This document shows, one piece after another, positions 1 to 7,993 of a stretch of 64,000 nucleotides of DNA (its first letter is position 1; every line of letters begins with the position of its first letter). The notes beneath the pieces are model-generated. The model saw only the letters and a list, made by a program, of their open reading frames with translations, was not told the DNA's origin and did not search any database. The DNA comes from an uncultured Ruminococcus sp. (GTDB taxonomy: Bacteria > Bacillota > Clostridia > Oscillospirales > Acutalibacteraceae), in assembly GCA_902802795.1 (NCBI GenBank), contig CADCNI010000007.1, positions 1-64,000 of the forward strand, written 5' to 3'. The position numbers and the translations under genes are program-made.

Positions 1-186
1 CTTTGCTTCTGACCCTAATCAAAGGTTGAAAAAACTCGACAGAGTTATGCTGGAAATTCAGCGTTCTGTTGTTCCTATTAGACCTGATGACGGCTCTACT
101 CCCAGATACCAATATCCTCGCAAGTCCAAATATCATCATAACAAAAAATCTAATTTGTGATTTACTTCACTAAGTTGTGGATAGTG
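1..186 (+). mobile_element. Right end of an insertion sequence (truncated by window edge)
   Basis: The segment ends in TAAGTTGTGGATAGTG (171-186), which is identical to the 16-bp terminal inverted repeat of the MITE at 58161-58376. Ten bases inside that end lies the stop codon of an open frame that runs off the window edge, the layout expected of a transposase gene next to its IS end. The DNA is visibly more AT-rich than the downstream genes. The IS family cannot be assigned. The 10-bp target duplication of the related MITE would fit IS4/IS231-like elements, but that is only an inference. Confidence 0.7.
2..160 (+). CDS. C-terminal 52 residues of a probable transposase (partial)
   Basis: An open frame enters from outside the window and ends at TGA 158-160. 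Its visible tail is basic and rich in Lys, His and Asn, ending HHNKKSNL. I do not recognise the family from this fragment. The transposase call rests on position: the frame stops 10 bp inside a sequence that also forms both ends of a non-autonomous element elsewhere in the window. It overlaps the convergent hydrolase frame by 25 bp, because the hydrolase now reads through the IS end. Confidence 0.5.
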   Translation, partial: FASDPNQRLKKLDRVMLEIQRSVVPIRPDDGSTPRYQYPRKSKYHHNKKSNL

Positions 187-984
187 CTTTTCCATTCTGT
201 CCGCTATCGCCTGTTTGAGTATAGCGGCATATTTCTCCGGCTCGGCGGTCTGATAACCGCAGTGGGCATAGCCGTGTACATCCTGATAGGTGGCGGCGGG
301 ATAGGACTTCATCAGCCGTTTGCGGGATTTACGGGCGGGTTCTTCATCTGAGAAAAAGAAGAAAAGATGCTTCTGCGCGTCCGCGGAAAAGTTCGGCAGA
401 TCGCATTTGTAGCAGATGGTCACCAGATTATCCACCGTCTTTTTGGAAAAATGCCGACGTTCCTGCGTCATGGAGCGGATCAGCGGCTCATACTGCGCGG
501 CTTTATCCTTGGCAACGAATTTCAGGAAAGGATTGTTCATCAGTCCCTGGAACGCCGCCTCGTGGTCGTCGGTGTCGAACACCTTGACAAGACTGCTGAA
601 TTTCTTATGCATAAACGCGCGGAAGAAGGGATTGAAATGGAAGAAGGGGCCGCCGTCAAAAAAGCCGCAGGTCACGGGAATGTTTTCCTTCTCCAGCGCC
701 TTGACCACAGCAAGCGCGATCTCCGCGCCCATGGAGCTGCCCTGCACCATCGCGAGCGAGGTAATGCCGTTTTCTTTAATGTAACCCACCAGCTTATCGA
801 CTTCGCCTGTCAGCGGCAGCAGATCGGTGCCGTCGTTGCCGTGACCGTCCAGCGTCGGCATGATCACAAAATAGTCGTCCGCAAGAAACCGGCCGTAAGG
901 CTCGCAGTCCTTCCAACTGCTGATCATGCCGTGAATCAGCAGAATCGCGGGGTTTTCGGGATTTCCCAGTGTTTGAAATGTCAT
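136..984 (-). CDS. Alpha/beta hydrolase with IS-encoded C-terminus
   Basis: A 282-residue alpha/beta-hydrolase-fold protein of unknown substrate. Visible landmarks are LIHGM (about 16-20, oxyanion-hole region), the nucleophile elbow GSSMG (82-86, Ser84), an acidic turn SDEEP (about 212-216) and a late His in the context GYAHCG (His241). There is no signal peptide or membrane segment, so it is probably cytosolic. It lies 16 bp downstream of the marR-type gene and is probably co-transcribed and controlled by it. The last 16 residues (HYPQLSEVNHKLDFLL) are encoded entirely by the end of an insertion sequence whose boundary falls at base 186, so the native C-terminus has been replaced. The catalytic residues lie upstream of the junction, so activity may survive. 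Confidence 0.85.
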   Translation of the reverse strand: MTFQTLGNPENPAILLIHGMISSWKDCEPYGRFLADDYFVIMPTLDGHGNDGTDLLPLTGEVDKLVGYIKENGITSLAMVQGSSMGAEIALAVVKALEKENIPVTCGFFDGGPFFHFNPFFRAFMHKKFSSLVKVFDTDDHEAAFQGLMNNPFLKFVAKDKAAQYEPLIRSMTQERRHFSKKTVDNLVTICYKCDLPNFSADAQKHLFFFFSDEEPARKSRKRLMKSYPAATYQDVHGYAHCGYQTAEPEKYAAILKQAIADRMEKHYPQLSEVNHKLDFLL

Positions 985-1000
985 AATACAACGTCCTCTC

Positions 1001-1441
1001 TTACAAATTGATTATATTTTCCTCTATGATATCCGCCACGTCGGAGAGAATGTCCAGTGTGTCGGGGGGAATGCGCTCCATTATGGCGGACACCTTTTCC
1101 ACCATCTCGCGGTGCCGTTCTCTGTGTTCCTCGCGGATGCGTCTGCCGTCTTCGCTCAAAAACAGTCCCGTCGTGCGCCCGCCTGTTCCGGACGATTTTT
1201 TGATCACCAGTCCCTTATCACAAAGAAAACTGACGATCTGTGACACCGCCCCTTTGGTGATACGATATTCCGCCGCAATTTCCGTCAGGGTAATGCCCTC
1301 ACTGTCCCCGATGATTTCGATCATGTGGGACTGCGCGGGATACAGAATCAGTCCGTCCGCGTAGGTATGCGGCTTTTTGGACTGGGTGTTGTACAGATTA
1401 ATCAGCCGATAGGCCTTGGTCAACAGTTCATACGGTTCCAT
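1001..1441 (-). CDS. MarR family transcriptional regulator
   Basis: A 146-residue winged-helix repressor of the MarR family. The core reads ITLTEIAAEYRITKGAVSQI (about 50-69, helix-turn-helix), followed by a wing with the SGTGGRTTG stretch (about 80-90) and a C-terminal dimerisation helix. It probably binds the TTTAGC-type palindromes at 1461-1505, directly upstream, and so represses itself and the downstream hydrolase. The ATG at 1441 follows an AGAGGTGG ribosome site. The ligand is unknown; MarR proteins usually sense phenolic or otherwise toxic small molecules. Confidence 0.9.
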   Translation of the reverse strand: MEPYELLTKAYRLINLYNTQSKKPHTYADGLILYPAQSHMIEIIGDSEGITLTEIAAEYRITKGAVSQIVSFLCDKGLVIKKSSGTGGRTTGLFLSEDGRRIREEHRERHREMVEKVSAIMERIPPDTLDILSDVADIIEENIINL

Positions 1442-1460
1442 CCGTCCACCTCTTTTCGAT

Positions 1461-1505
1461 GTTTAGCAGATTAAGTTTAGCGACTAAAGTTTAGCGGCTA
1501 AACTT
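1461..1505 (-). promoter_or_regulatory. Probable MarR operator cluster
   Basis: Three successive TTTAGC/GCTAAA-type half-site groups lie just downstream of the -10 box of the marR promoter. The clearest is the palindrome AGTTTAG-CGG-CTAAACT; a second is TTTAG-CGA-CTAAA. Their position over the transcription start suits autorepression. Confidence 0.7.
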
Positions 1506-1534
1506 AATATAGCACACGTTTTTTGATTTGTCAA
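1506..1534 (-). promoter_or_regulatory. Promoter of marR-hydrolase operon
   Basis: On the minus strand TTGACA (1529-1534), a 17-bp spacer, then TATATT (1506-1511). The operator palindromes follow at once. Confidence 0.8.
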
Positions 1535-1569
1535 GAGGAAAATATAAAATGATTTGTTTTTCCTTCGGC

Positions 1570-1616
1570 TTGACAAACTTGACAAACTTGACAAAATACG
1601 CGAAAGAAATTATAAT
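1570..1616 (+). promoter_or_regulatory. tcdA promoter with three tandem -35 hexamers
   Basis: TTGACA occurs at 1570-1575, 1579-1584 and 1588-1593 as a 9-bp tandem repeat (ACAAACTTG). The last copy sits exactly 17 bp from a perfect TATAAT (1611-1616). Confidence 0.85.
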
Positions 1617-1663
1617 ATGGCACATATTTATCGCTTTATTTTTTTGGCAAAGGACGGATTTTC

Positions 1664-2386
1664 ATGCAGGATATATTTGCAAGAACGGCGCTGCTTTTGG
1701 GAGAGGATACCATCGAGCGGCTGGCGGCGTGCCGCGTAGCGGTATTCGGCGTGGGCGGCGTGGGCGGCTACACGGTAGAGGCGCTGGCGCGTTCGGGCGT
1801 GGGAACGCTCGACCTCATCGACAGCGACAGAGTCGCGCTCTCCAACATCAACCGCCAGATCATCGCCCTGCACAGCACCGTGGGACAGTACAAGGTAGAC
1901 GTAGCGGCCGCACGGGTGCACGACATCAATCCGGACGCGACCGTGCATTGTCATCGGATATTTTACACGCCCGAAACCGAAAACCAATTTGATTTTCATG
2001 CGTACGATTATATCGTGGACGCCATAGACACCGTGACCGGCAAAATCGCGCTGGTGATGAACGCGCAGGCGGCCGGAACGCCTGTCATCTGCTCCATGGG
2101 CGCGGGCAACAAGCTCGACCCCACGGCGTTCGAGGTAAGCGACATCTACCGGACCTCGGTCTGTCCGCTGGCGAGAGTCATGCGCCGTGAATTGAAGAAG
2201 CGCGGCGTGAAGCATTTGAAGGTGGTTTACTCCAAAGAAGAACCCCTCACTCCCTCGCCGTCTGACGAAGCAATCCCCGAAGGACGCAGGACGATTCCCG
2301 GCAGCGCCGCCTTTGTGCCGTCGGTGGTTGGCCTGATCATCGCGGGCGAGGTGATAAAAGATCTGGCGGGTATGCCGCGGAAATAA
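1664..2386 (+). CDS. tcdA: tRNA threonylcarbamoyladenosine dehydratase
   Basis: A 240-residue ThiF/MoeB-fold (E1-like) enzyme of the TcdA/CsdL family. TcdA uses ATP to cyclise t6A37 to ct6A in ANN-decoding tRNAs. Visible features are the nucleotide-binding loop GVGGVGG (29-35), SNINRQ (60-65, adenylation site), and a C-terminal GSAAFVPSVVGL segment typical of TcdA. It lacks the CxxC zinc pairs and ubiquitin-like partner genes found with MoeB/ThiF. The start is chosen from AAAGGAC about 9 bp upstream of ATG. It stands alone on the plus strand, convergent with the next operon. Confidence 0.92.
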   Translation: MQDIFARTALLLGEDTIERLAACRVAVFGVGGVGGYTVEALARSGVGTLDLIDSDRVALSNINRQIIALHSTVGQYKVDVAAARVHDINPDATVHCHRIFYTPETENQFDFHAYDYIVDAIDTVTGKIALVMNAQAAGTPVICSMGAGNKLDPTAFEVSDIYRTSVCPLARVMRRELKKRGVKHLKVVYSKEEPLTPSPSDEAIPEGRRTIPGSAAFVPSVVGLIIAGEVIKDLAGMPRK

Positions 2387-2418
2387 AAGAAAAAACGCCC
2401 TACAACAAAACTCCTTCC

Positions 2419-3276
2419 TCAATAGCGATTCTCACCATAGGACGCATTGGGAGGATAGGGAAGCTGACGGATGGCGTGCTCCCGTTCGAGGTAGTAATTA
2501 TAGATCATGTCGGCCATTCTGCCCCGCATACGCTGCAAGGCAAGCTTGCTCTGGGGCGTACCGGCCGTGTCGGTGGCAAATACCGCCAGAAAATAATCCA
2601 CATAGCGCAGGTAAAAGACGCCCGCCTCGTGGCTGACGTTGAACCATTCTCCCGACATCCGCCCGGTATAAATATCGTCGCTGTTGTAACGCGTAAAACC
2701 GTCGTGGCGGCGGTAGCGCAGAAACAGCCGTCCCGCATATTCACAGAGCGGGCGGGACAATCCTTCATTGCGGTAGATTCGCTCAAAAAAAATCAGCATA
2801 TCCTGCGCGCAGGTCACATTGCCCCTCCCGCCGTCGGGGATTTTGGTGTTGCCGATATGGGAAGCCAGAGACGTATGTACCATGCCGAAGCGCTGGCAGC
2901 AGCTATTGATATACGAATAGCCGAGCAGTTCGATCAGCACATTGGCGGCGGTGTCTTCATTGGCAACAATCATCCACGCAAGCAGCTCGTCGATGGAATA
3001 CGACATGGAGCCGCGTTCAAACGCCGCCGAGTCGGGCGTGATCCAAAGATCAGGCACCAGCACGCATTGATCAAGCTGCATGGATCCGTCCTCCACACGC
3101 ATGAGCACCGCCAGTAAAATCGGAATTTTCGCCATTTCCGCCGCATCCATCACATAATCCGGCGCGAACTGAAAGGGAATCATACCTGTGTCAAAATCTT
3201 TATAAATCACCGAAACAATGCCGCCGATCTGGTGGATTTCATCGAGCAGGCGTTGTGCCATTTCCTGATGGTTCAT
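2419..3276 (-). CDS. Serine-beta-lactamase-like protein lacking the nucleophile
   Basis: A 285-residue class A beta-lactamase/PBP-fold protein with no signal peptide. The fold is readable from DAAEMAKIPILLAVL (44-58), VANEDTAANVLIELLG (104-119) and a late NVSHEAGVFYL strand (about 213-223). However, the Ser of the Ser-x-x-Lys motif is Glu (EMAK, 47-50, Lys kept), Ser-Asp-Asn is Asn-Glu-Asp (106-108), and no Lys-Thr-Gly is evident. It is therefore probably not a lactamase and may bind or scaffold peptidoglycan-like ligands. It is the second gene of an operon 16 bp after the LD-carboxypeptidase gene, which supports a cell-wall or peptide context. Confidence 0.8.
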   Translation of the reverse strand: MNHQEMAQRLLDEIHQIGGIVSVIYKDFDTGMIPFQFAPDYVMDAAEMAKIPILLAVLMRVEDGSMQLDQCVLVPDLWITPDSAAFERGSMSYSIDELLAWMIVANEDTAANVLIELLGYSYINSCCQRFGMVHTSLASHIGNTKIPDGGRGNVTCAQDMLIFFERIYRNEGLSRPLCEYAGRLFLRYRRHDGFTRYNSDDIYTGRMSGEWFNVSHEAGVFYLRYVDYFLAVFATDTAGTPQSKLALQRMRGRMADMIYNYYLEREHAIRQLPYPPNASYGENRY

Positions 3277-3292
3277 TCTTCCTACCTCACCT

Positions 3293-4210
3293 TTACGGTT
3301 CTTTTATCACAATCCGCCACCCGTCCGCACGCGCCTTCATGCTCACGGGAAATCCCAGCGGCAGCGCTATGGACGGCACGCTGTGACCGCACTGCAAACC
3401 CGCGATGACGGGAATACCGAGGGGGGCAAACGCCCTGCGGAATACCTCCCGCAGCGGCAGGTCGGACGGCGCGGCGCAGTCCTTCCATGTACCCAGCAGA
3501 ATGCCCCGGCATCCGCGCAGCATGCCGCTGTCCCTGAGATGTAGCAGCGAACGGTCGATGGCGTAGGCATATTCGCCCACATCCTCCAAAAAAAGTATTT
3601 TCCCCCTGCCGCCGTCGCACGAGAACCGATAGGACGTTCCGGCCGTGGAGGCAAGCACCGTCAGATTGCCTCCCACAAGTTCTCCCTCCGCATTTCCTTC
3701 AAAAAGGCATTCGAGAGAAGCGCCCGCGTTGTCGGGCTGTCCGACCCACTTTCCCGCCAGCACATCCGCAAGCGATTGGCGGGTGAACGCGTCGTCGGGG
3801 AAATTCGCCGCCCCCGGCATGGGCGCGTGAAAAGTCGCCAGTCCGCAGCGCGAACCGATCAGCCAGTGCAGCACAGTCGCGTCGCTGAAGCCGCAGAAAA
3901 GTTTGGGATTGGACTTTATGATATCATAATCCAGCAAACCGGCAAGCCGTGCGCCGCCGTAGCCGCCCCGCACCACTACCACCGCCCGGACAGATTGATC
4001 GGCAAAGGCGCGATTGAGGTCGGCAGCGCGCTGCGCGTCCGCCCCCGCGAGAAAGCCCTCCCGCGATGTGCAGGAGGGATAGACTTCCGGCGTATAGCCT
4101 AAACTCGCGATATAATCCACGGCATAGGCCAACCGTTCGGGCCGCACAGGCGAACACGGCGCGACCAGCGCGACCTTATCGCCCGGCCGCAGCGGTGCGG
4201 GAATCAGCAT
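3293..4210 (-). CDS. LD-carboxypeptidase (S66 family)
   Basis: Muramoyltetrapeptide LD-carboxypeptidase family; such enzymes remove the terminal D-Ala from murein tetrapeptides during recycling, in the cytoplasm. Visible features are RGGYG (81-85), GFSDAT with the expected nucleophile Ser109, FLEDVGEYAY with a conserved Glu (about 215), and GHSVPSIALPLG with the late His. The length of about 305 residues is normal for S66. A longer in-frame start exists at 4267, but ATG 4210 is preferred because GGAATGATGA lies just upstream and the residues before MLIPAPLRPGD are atypical. First gene of a two-gene operon with the beta-lactamase-like protein. Confidence 0.88.
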   Translation of the reverse strand: MLIPAPLRPGDKVALVAPCSPVRPERLAYAVDYIASLGYTPEVYPSCTSREGFLAGADAQRAADLNRAFADQSVRAVVVVRGGYGGARLAGLLDYDIIKSNPKLFCGFSDATVLHWLIGSRCGLATFHAPMPGAANFPDDAFTRQSLADVLAGKWVGQPDNAGASLECLFEGNAEGELVGGNLTVLASTAGTSYRFSCDGGRGKILFLEDVGEYAYAIDRSLLHLRDSGMLRGCRGILLGTWKDCAAPSDLPLREVFRRAFAPLGIPVIAGLQCGHSVPSIALPLGFPVSMKARADGWRIVIKEP

Positions 4211-4275
4211 GACGTCATCATTCCTTTGCTTGATGGGTAAAAATTGGTTCGGTATCAATGAATGCAAAGAGGGCA

Positions 4276-4452
4276 GAAAATATGAGCGCGCAGCGGAGCT
4301 GCGCTAAGATAATAGATAAGAAATAATAACGAATAGATAGAAGGAAGGCTTGGTGCCTTAAAAAAATATATTCAGCGCGCAGCGCTCATTTTCTATTATC
4401 TATTATTTATTCTTTATTCTCTATTATCTTAGCGAACGAATGTGAGCGCTAA
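4276..4452. repeat. AT-rich palindromic intergenic repeat
   Basis: The gap before metK carries arms containing (A)TGAGCGC...GCAGCG and its inverse, separated by runs built from TAATAGATA/TATTATCTA units. The two flanks (about 4279-4310 and 4375-4400) can pair. No coding potential is seen. It probably folds into a long hairpin that could end convergent or read-through transcripts. Confidence 0.5.
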
Positions 4453-4474
4453 CCGCGCCATTTCCTGTCTCCGC

Positions 4475-5671
4475 TCACCGCAGCCACGCGTTCAATGCCT
4501 CCGTCTTGTCGGTTTTCTCCCACGGCACGTTAAGGTCGGTTCTGCCCATGTGTCCGTAGGCGGCAAGCTGGCGGTAGATCGGGCGGCGCAGATCGAGGTC
4601 GCGGATAATGGCGGCGGGACGCAGGTCAAACACATGTTCCACCGCTTCCGCAATCTCGAAGTCATTCACACGGCCCGTGCCGAAGGTATCGACGAACACC
4701 GACACCGGATGTGCCACGCCGATGGCATAGGCAATCTGCACTTCGCACTTTTTAGCCAGACCCGCCGCAACGATATTCTTAGCGATATAGCGCGCCATAT
4801 ACGCGCCGGAACGGTCTACCTTGGTCGGGTCTTTGCCGGAGAACGCGCCGCCGCCGTGACGCGAATAGCCGCCGTAGGTATCCACAATGATCTTGCGTCC
4901 CGTGAGTCCCGAATCGCCCTGCGGGCCGCCCACGACAAACCGTCCCGTGGGATTGACGAAGATTTTCAGGTCATCGTCCACCATCGCTTCCGGCAGGGTG
5001 GGCAGAATCACGTATTGAATGACGTCGGCGCGAATCTGTTCCAGCGTGGCGCTGGCGGCGTGCTGCGTTGAGACAACCACCGTATCAATGCGCACCGGCG
5101 TGCCGTTCTCATCGTACTCCACCGTCACCTGCGTCTTGCCGTCCGGCTGCAAATAAGGAACCGTGCCGTCCTTTCGCACCTGTGTGAGCTTCTTGGCCAT
5201 TTTATGCGCCAGCGAGATAGGCAGCGGCATGAGCTCCTCCGTCTCGTCGCAGGCATAGCCGAACATCATGCCCTGATCGCCCGCGCCGATGAGATCAATC
5301 TCGCTGTCGCTCAGACCGTTCTGCACTTCATTGGAACGGTTGACGCCCATTGCGATATCGGGCGACTGCTCGTCGATGGAGGTCACCACCGCGCAGGTGT
5401 TGCCGTCGAAGCTCGCCTCGTGGCTGTTGTAGCCGATGTCGATGATCACGTCGCGCGCGATTTTCGGGATATCCACATAGCAGTCGGCGGTGATCTCGCC
5501 CATCACCGACACATAGCCTGTCGTTACGGTCGTCTCGCAGGCAACGTGGGCATTGGGGTCTTTTTCGAGAATCGCGTCCAGCACCGCGTCGGAAATCTGG
5601 TCGCACACCTTATCGGGATGTCCCTCTGTCACGGACTCCGATGTGAACAGATAATGATTGCGTTTTTTCAT
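4475..5671 (-). CDS. metK: S-adenosylmethionine synthetase
   Basis: A 398-residue MAT enzyme making SAM from methionine and ATP. Signatures: TEGHPDK near residue 17 (ATP/Mg site), the hexapeptide GAGDQG (about 115-120), and [16 protein letters not shown] (about 255-270) with the phosphate-binding P-loop-like segment. The start is set at ATG 5671 ([13 protein letters not shown]) because AAGAGAGG lies 9 bp upstream; an in-frame ATG at 5704 would add 11 non-family residues. The gene is monocistronic and is preceded by a SAM-I riboswitch and terminator, so it is repressed by its own product. Confidence 0.97.
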   Translation of the reverse strand: MKKRNHYLFTSESVTEGHPDKVCDQISDAVLDAILEKDPNAHVACETTVTTGYVSVMGEITADCYVDIPKIARDVIIDIGYNSHEASFDGNTCAVVTSIDEQSPDIAMGVNRSNEVQNGLSDSEIDLIGAGDQGMMFGYACDETEELMPLPISLAHKMAKKLTQVRKDGTVPYLQPDGKTQVTVEYDENGTPVRIDTVVVSTQHAASATLEQIRADVIQYVILPTLPEAMVDDDLKIFVNPTGRFVVGGPQGDSGLTGRKIIVDTYGGYSRHGGGAFSGKDPTKVDRSGAYMARYIAKNIVAAGLAKKCEVQIAYAIGVAHPVSVFVDTFGTGRVNDFEIAEAVEHVFDLRPAAIIRDLDLRRPIYRQLAAYGHMGRTDLNVPWEKTDKTEALNAWLR

Positions 5672-5714
5672 TGTTACATTCCTCTCTTTTGTCATACTTC
5701 TCAAACCGCAAAAA

Positions 5715-5750
5715 CCAAAACAAAAACCCGATATCGCGAGATACCGGGGA
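5715..5750 (-). terminator. Riboswitch-controlled intrinsic terminator
   Basis: On the minus strand a stem of CCCGGTATC/GATATCGGG type (5727-5748, GCGA-like loop, one mismatch) is followed by TTTTTGTTTT. It lies between the SAM aptamer and metK and is the expression platform. Confidence 0.85.
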
Positions 5751-5763
5751 AAGTGTCTGTTTC

Positions 5764-5882
5764 GCCCCTCATCTCTCGGCTTGCGCCGCAGGAATTGGCA
5801 CCTTGCCCGCGTATGCGTCCATACGTCGGCAGGTTGCCGGACTTCACAGGGCCTGAACCCTCCGTCACTCTTGATAAGGTTT
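5764..5882 (-). promoter_or_regulatory. SAM-I riboswitch (S-box) aptamer upstream of metK
   Basis: Read on the minus strand, the region has the S-box core in order: CTTATCAAGAG, GGAGGG, GGCCC, a CCGGCAACC segment, GGTGCCAATTCCTGC, and a closing GATGAGGGG that pairs with CCTTATC to form P1. It is followed by a terminator hairpin and then metK. SAM binding is expected to favour termination. Confidence 0.95.
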
Positions 5883-5901
5883 TTATTTTGTTGCTATAAC
5901 T

Positions 5902-5929
5902 ATTATACAGCATTTACCGCCTATGTCAA
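5902..5929 (-). promoter_or_regulatory. metK promoter
   Basis: Minus-strand TTGACA (5924-5929), 16-bp spacer, TATAAT (5902-5907). Transcription would begin just ahead of the SAM-I aptamer. Confidence 0.85.
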
Positions 5930-5958
5930 TAGACAATCCTCACAGACTGTCCGGTCTG

Positions 5959-6900
5959 TTACTGAATAAATCCGTTGATTATGCGATCTTCGGCTTCCTT
6001 TTCGGTCAGACCCAGCGTCATCAGCTTGACCAGTTGCTCACCCGCGATCTTGCCGATGGCCGCCTCGTGAATGAGGGACGCGTCGGTGGAATTGGCGCTG
6101 ATCTTCGGCACCGCGCTGACGGAAGCCGCGTCCATGATGATCGCGTCGCATTCGGTGTGACCGGAACACCGGTTGTTGCCATTGACGTTGGAGATAAAGA
6201 GCTGCTTGCTGTTGTCCCGCGCCACGGAACGCGAAATCACGTGCGTGCCGGAGTCCGCACCGTCGAGATCGACCTCAAACTGCGTCTCGGCGTACTGCTC
6301 GCCGTCGGTCATGATGCGCTCGGTGATTTTCAGCACCGCGCCGTCGCCCAGCTTGCCCTTGGTCTTGCGGATGGTGTTGTCCACACCCGAAATCTGCACC
6401 GTGTCCATCTCCATATAGCCGCCCTCGGCAATGTCGATGATGGTGGTGGGATTCATGATATTTTTGCCGCTCTGGGCGGTGGATTCGCCGTAGTGCTTTT
6501 CCGAGTAAAAGACCCTGGCGTTTTTGCCGATGTGGAAGGAGTGAATGCCGTCGTGCGCGCTGTCCTCATGGCCGTGGTTGTGAATGCCGCAGCCCGCGAC
6601 AATCTCCACATCGCAGTCCTCACCGATATAAAAATCGTTGTAAACCAGATCTTTGATACCCGTCTGCGTGAGAATGACGGGTATATGAATCTTCTCGCCC
6701 TTGGTGCCCGCCTTGACGCGGATATCAATGCCGGGGAGATCTTTCTTGGCCGTGATGGTGACATTCGCGCTGGAGCCTTTGGCGTAAGGGCTGCCGTCCA
6801 CGCGCAGGCTGAACGCGCCCGTCAGGTTTTCCGCCATGACATTGAGCTTGCCGAGAATATCCAGCTTGTCTTTGCTGATGCTTAAGTCCGCCATACTCAT
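5959..6900 (-). CDS. SufB/SufD-type Fe-S scaffold protein of a minimal SufBC system
   Basis: A 313-residue beta-helical SufB/SufD family protein, shorter than canonical SufB (about 470) or SufD (about 420). Landmarks: CGIHNHGHEDSAHDGIHSFHIG (about 105-125; a Cys/His-rich turn), GGYMEMDTVQISGVD, and the C-terminal LIHEAAIGKIAGEQL followed by GLTEKEAEDRIINGF, the family helix. Its start overlaps the sufC stop (ATGA), so the two are translationally coupled. No sufS, sufU or second sufB/D copy is nearby. Two-gene SufB+SufC loci of this kind have been described as the SMS (minimal SUF) type. It probably assembles Fe-S clusters in the cytoplasm with the ATPase. Confidence 0.88.
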   Translation of the reverse strand: MSMADLSISKDKLDILGKLNVMAENLTGAFSLRVDGSPYAKGSSANVTITAKKDLPGIDIRVKAGTKGEKIHIPVILTQTGIKDLVYNDFYIGEDCDVEIVAGCGIHNHGHEDSAHDGIHSFHIGKNARVFYSEKHYGESTAQSGKNIMNPTTIIDIAEGGYMEMDTVQISGVDNTIRKTKGKLGDGAVLKITERIMTDGEQYAETQFEVDLDGADSGTHVISRSVARDNSKQLFISNVNGNNRCSGHTECDAIIMDAASVSAVPKISANSTDASLIHEAAIGKIAGEQLVKLMTLGLTEKEAEDRIINGFIQ

Positions 6901-7628
6901 TCACCCCTCCTGGCACATTCATATTGCAGGTCGCCGCCGTCGTTTCCCATGAGCAGCGGCATGACTTCGTCTCCGGTGCCATACGCCTTGATTTCGCCTG
7001 CCGAGAGCAGAATGATCTTCTGCGCAAAAGACAGGATCCGCTCCTGATGGGAAATAATCAAAATCTGTCCGTTGATGTTGCGGTTCATCTTTTCAAACAC
7101 TTTGATAAGACTCTGAAAGCTCCACAGGTCGATGCCCGCCTCCGGCTCGTCAAAAATCGTCAGCTTGGTGGAACGGGCGAACGCGGTGGCGATTTCGATG
7201 CGCTTCAGCTCGCCGCCGGAGAGGGATTCGTTGATCTCGCGGTCGATGTAATCCCTCGCGCAGAGTCCCACTTCGCTGAGGTAATCGCAGGCTTCGTCCA
7301 GCGTCAGTTCACGCCCCGCCGCGATATTGATGATATCGCGCACGGTGATGCCCTTGAAGCGCACCGGCTGCTGAAAGGCAAAGGTCACGCCGTTGCGGGC
7401 GCGTTCGGTAATAGACATACCCGTGATGTCCACGCCGTCGAGCAGAATCTGTCCGGTCGTGGGCGGGAGTATGCCCGCGATGATTTTGGCCAACGTGGAT
7501 TTGCCGCTGCCGTTGGGGCCGGTAATCGCCACGAATTTGTCATTGGTACCGTCTACCGACAAATTGATGTCGTGCAGTATCGTCTTTCCCTCGGACGTGG
7601 TAAAAGACAGGTTCCTGATTTCAAGCAT
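6897..7628 (-). CDS. sufC: SufC-type Fe-S assembly ATPase
   Basis: A 243-residue ABC-type ATPase without membrane partner. Walker A GPNGSGKST (about 38-46), Q-loop FAFQQPVRFKG (about 90), signature LSGGELKR (about 140), Walker B LTIFDEPEAGID (about 160) and H-loop ISHQE are all present; the DEPEAGID variant is characteristic of SufC rather than transporters. It drives conformational change of the SufB/D-like partner encoded next. An AAAGGAAG ribosome site precedes ATG 7628. First gene of the operon, under the promoter at 7741-7769. Confidence 0.93.
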   Translation of the reverse strand: MLEIRNLSFTTSEGKTILHDINLSVDGTNDKFVAITGPNGSGKSTLAKIIAGILPPTTGQILLDGVDITGMSITERARNGVTFAFQQPVRFKGITVRDIINIAAGRELTLDEACDYLSEVGLCARDYIDREINESLSGGELKRIEIATAFARSTKLTIFDEPEAGIDLWSFQSLIKVFEKMNRNINGQILIISHQERILSFAQKIILLSAGEIKAYGTGDEVMPLLMGNDGGDLQYECARRGE

Positions 7629-7740
7629 GGATTAATCTTCCTTTAACAAATACATCATAAACATCCGACTTGCCTCAAAATGCCGCACGGAAAACCGTCC
7701 GCATTCTGTGACAAAAACAGCTTTACCGCTGTTGATGGAT

Positions 7741-7776
7741 ATTATACCATAAAGGTATACTTTAATCAATACCTTT
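7741..7776 (-). promoter_or_regulatory. suf promoter with overlapping inverted repeat
   Basis: Minus-strand TTGATT (7764-7769), 17-bp spacer, TATAAT (7741-7746). An inverted repeat AAAGGTAT (7751-7758) / ATACCTTT (7769-7776) with a 10-bp gap covers the spacer and -35. It is a candidate site for an Rrf2/IscR-like repressor, although no such gene is in the window. Confidence 0.65.
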
Positions 7777-7874
7777 TTGTATTTTTTTCATTTTTTGCCG
7801 TTTTTCCGTTCACACTGATCTGAATTCTCATTCAGCGCCAGCACCGCAAATCACTGCAAGTTTACGTTTCTCTC

Positions 7875-7903
7875 TTGACTCTCTCGTTTTTGCGTGGTAT
7901 AAT
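7875..7903 (+). promoter_or_regulatory. Promoter of the DUF4373 gene
   Basis: TTGACT (7875-7880), 17-bp spacer, TATAAT (7898-7903). Together with the suf promoter it explains most of the 365-bp gap 7629-7993; nothing else is recognised there. Confidence 0.8.
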
Positions 7904-7993
7904 ACAATAAAAAGCTTTTAAAGGATTTTATTTGCATAAATAATCACTTTAAAAGAATATACAGAGGTAAAAAAAGAATGGAGAGAGGCAGCA

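Noticed and set aside
1528..1992. Plus-strand frame upstream of and overlapping tcdA
   Set aside because: Crosses the tcdA promoter in another reading frame; no ribosome site or family match.
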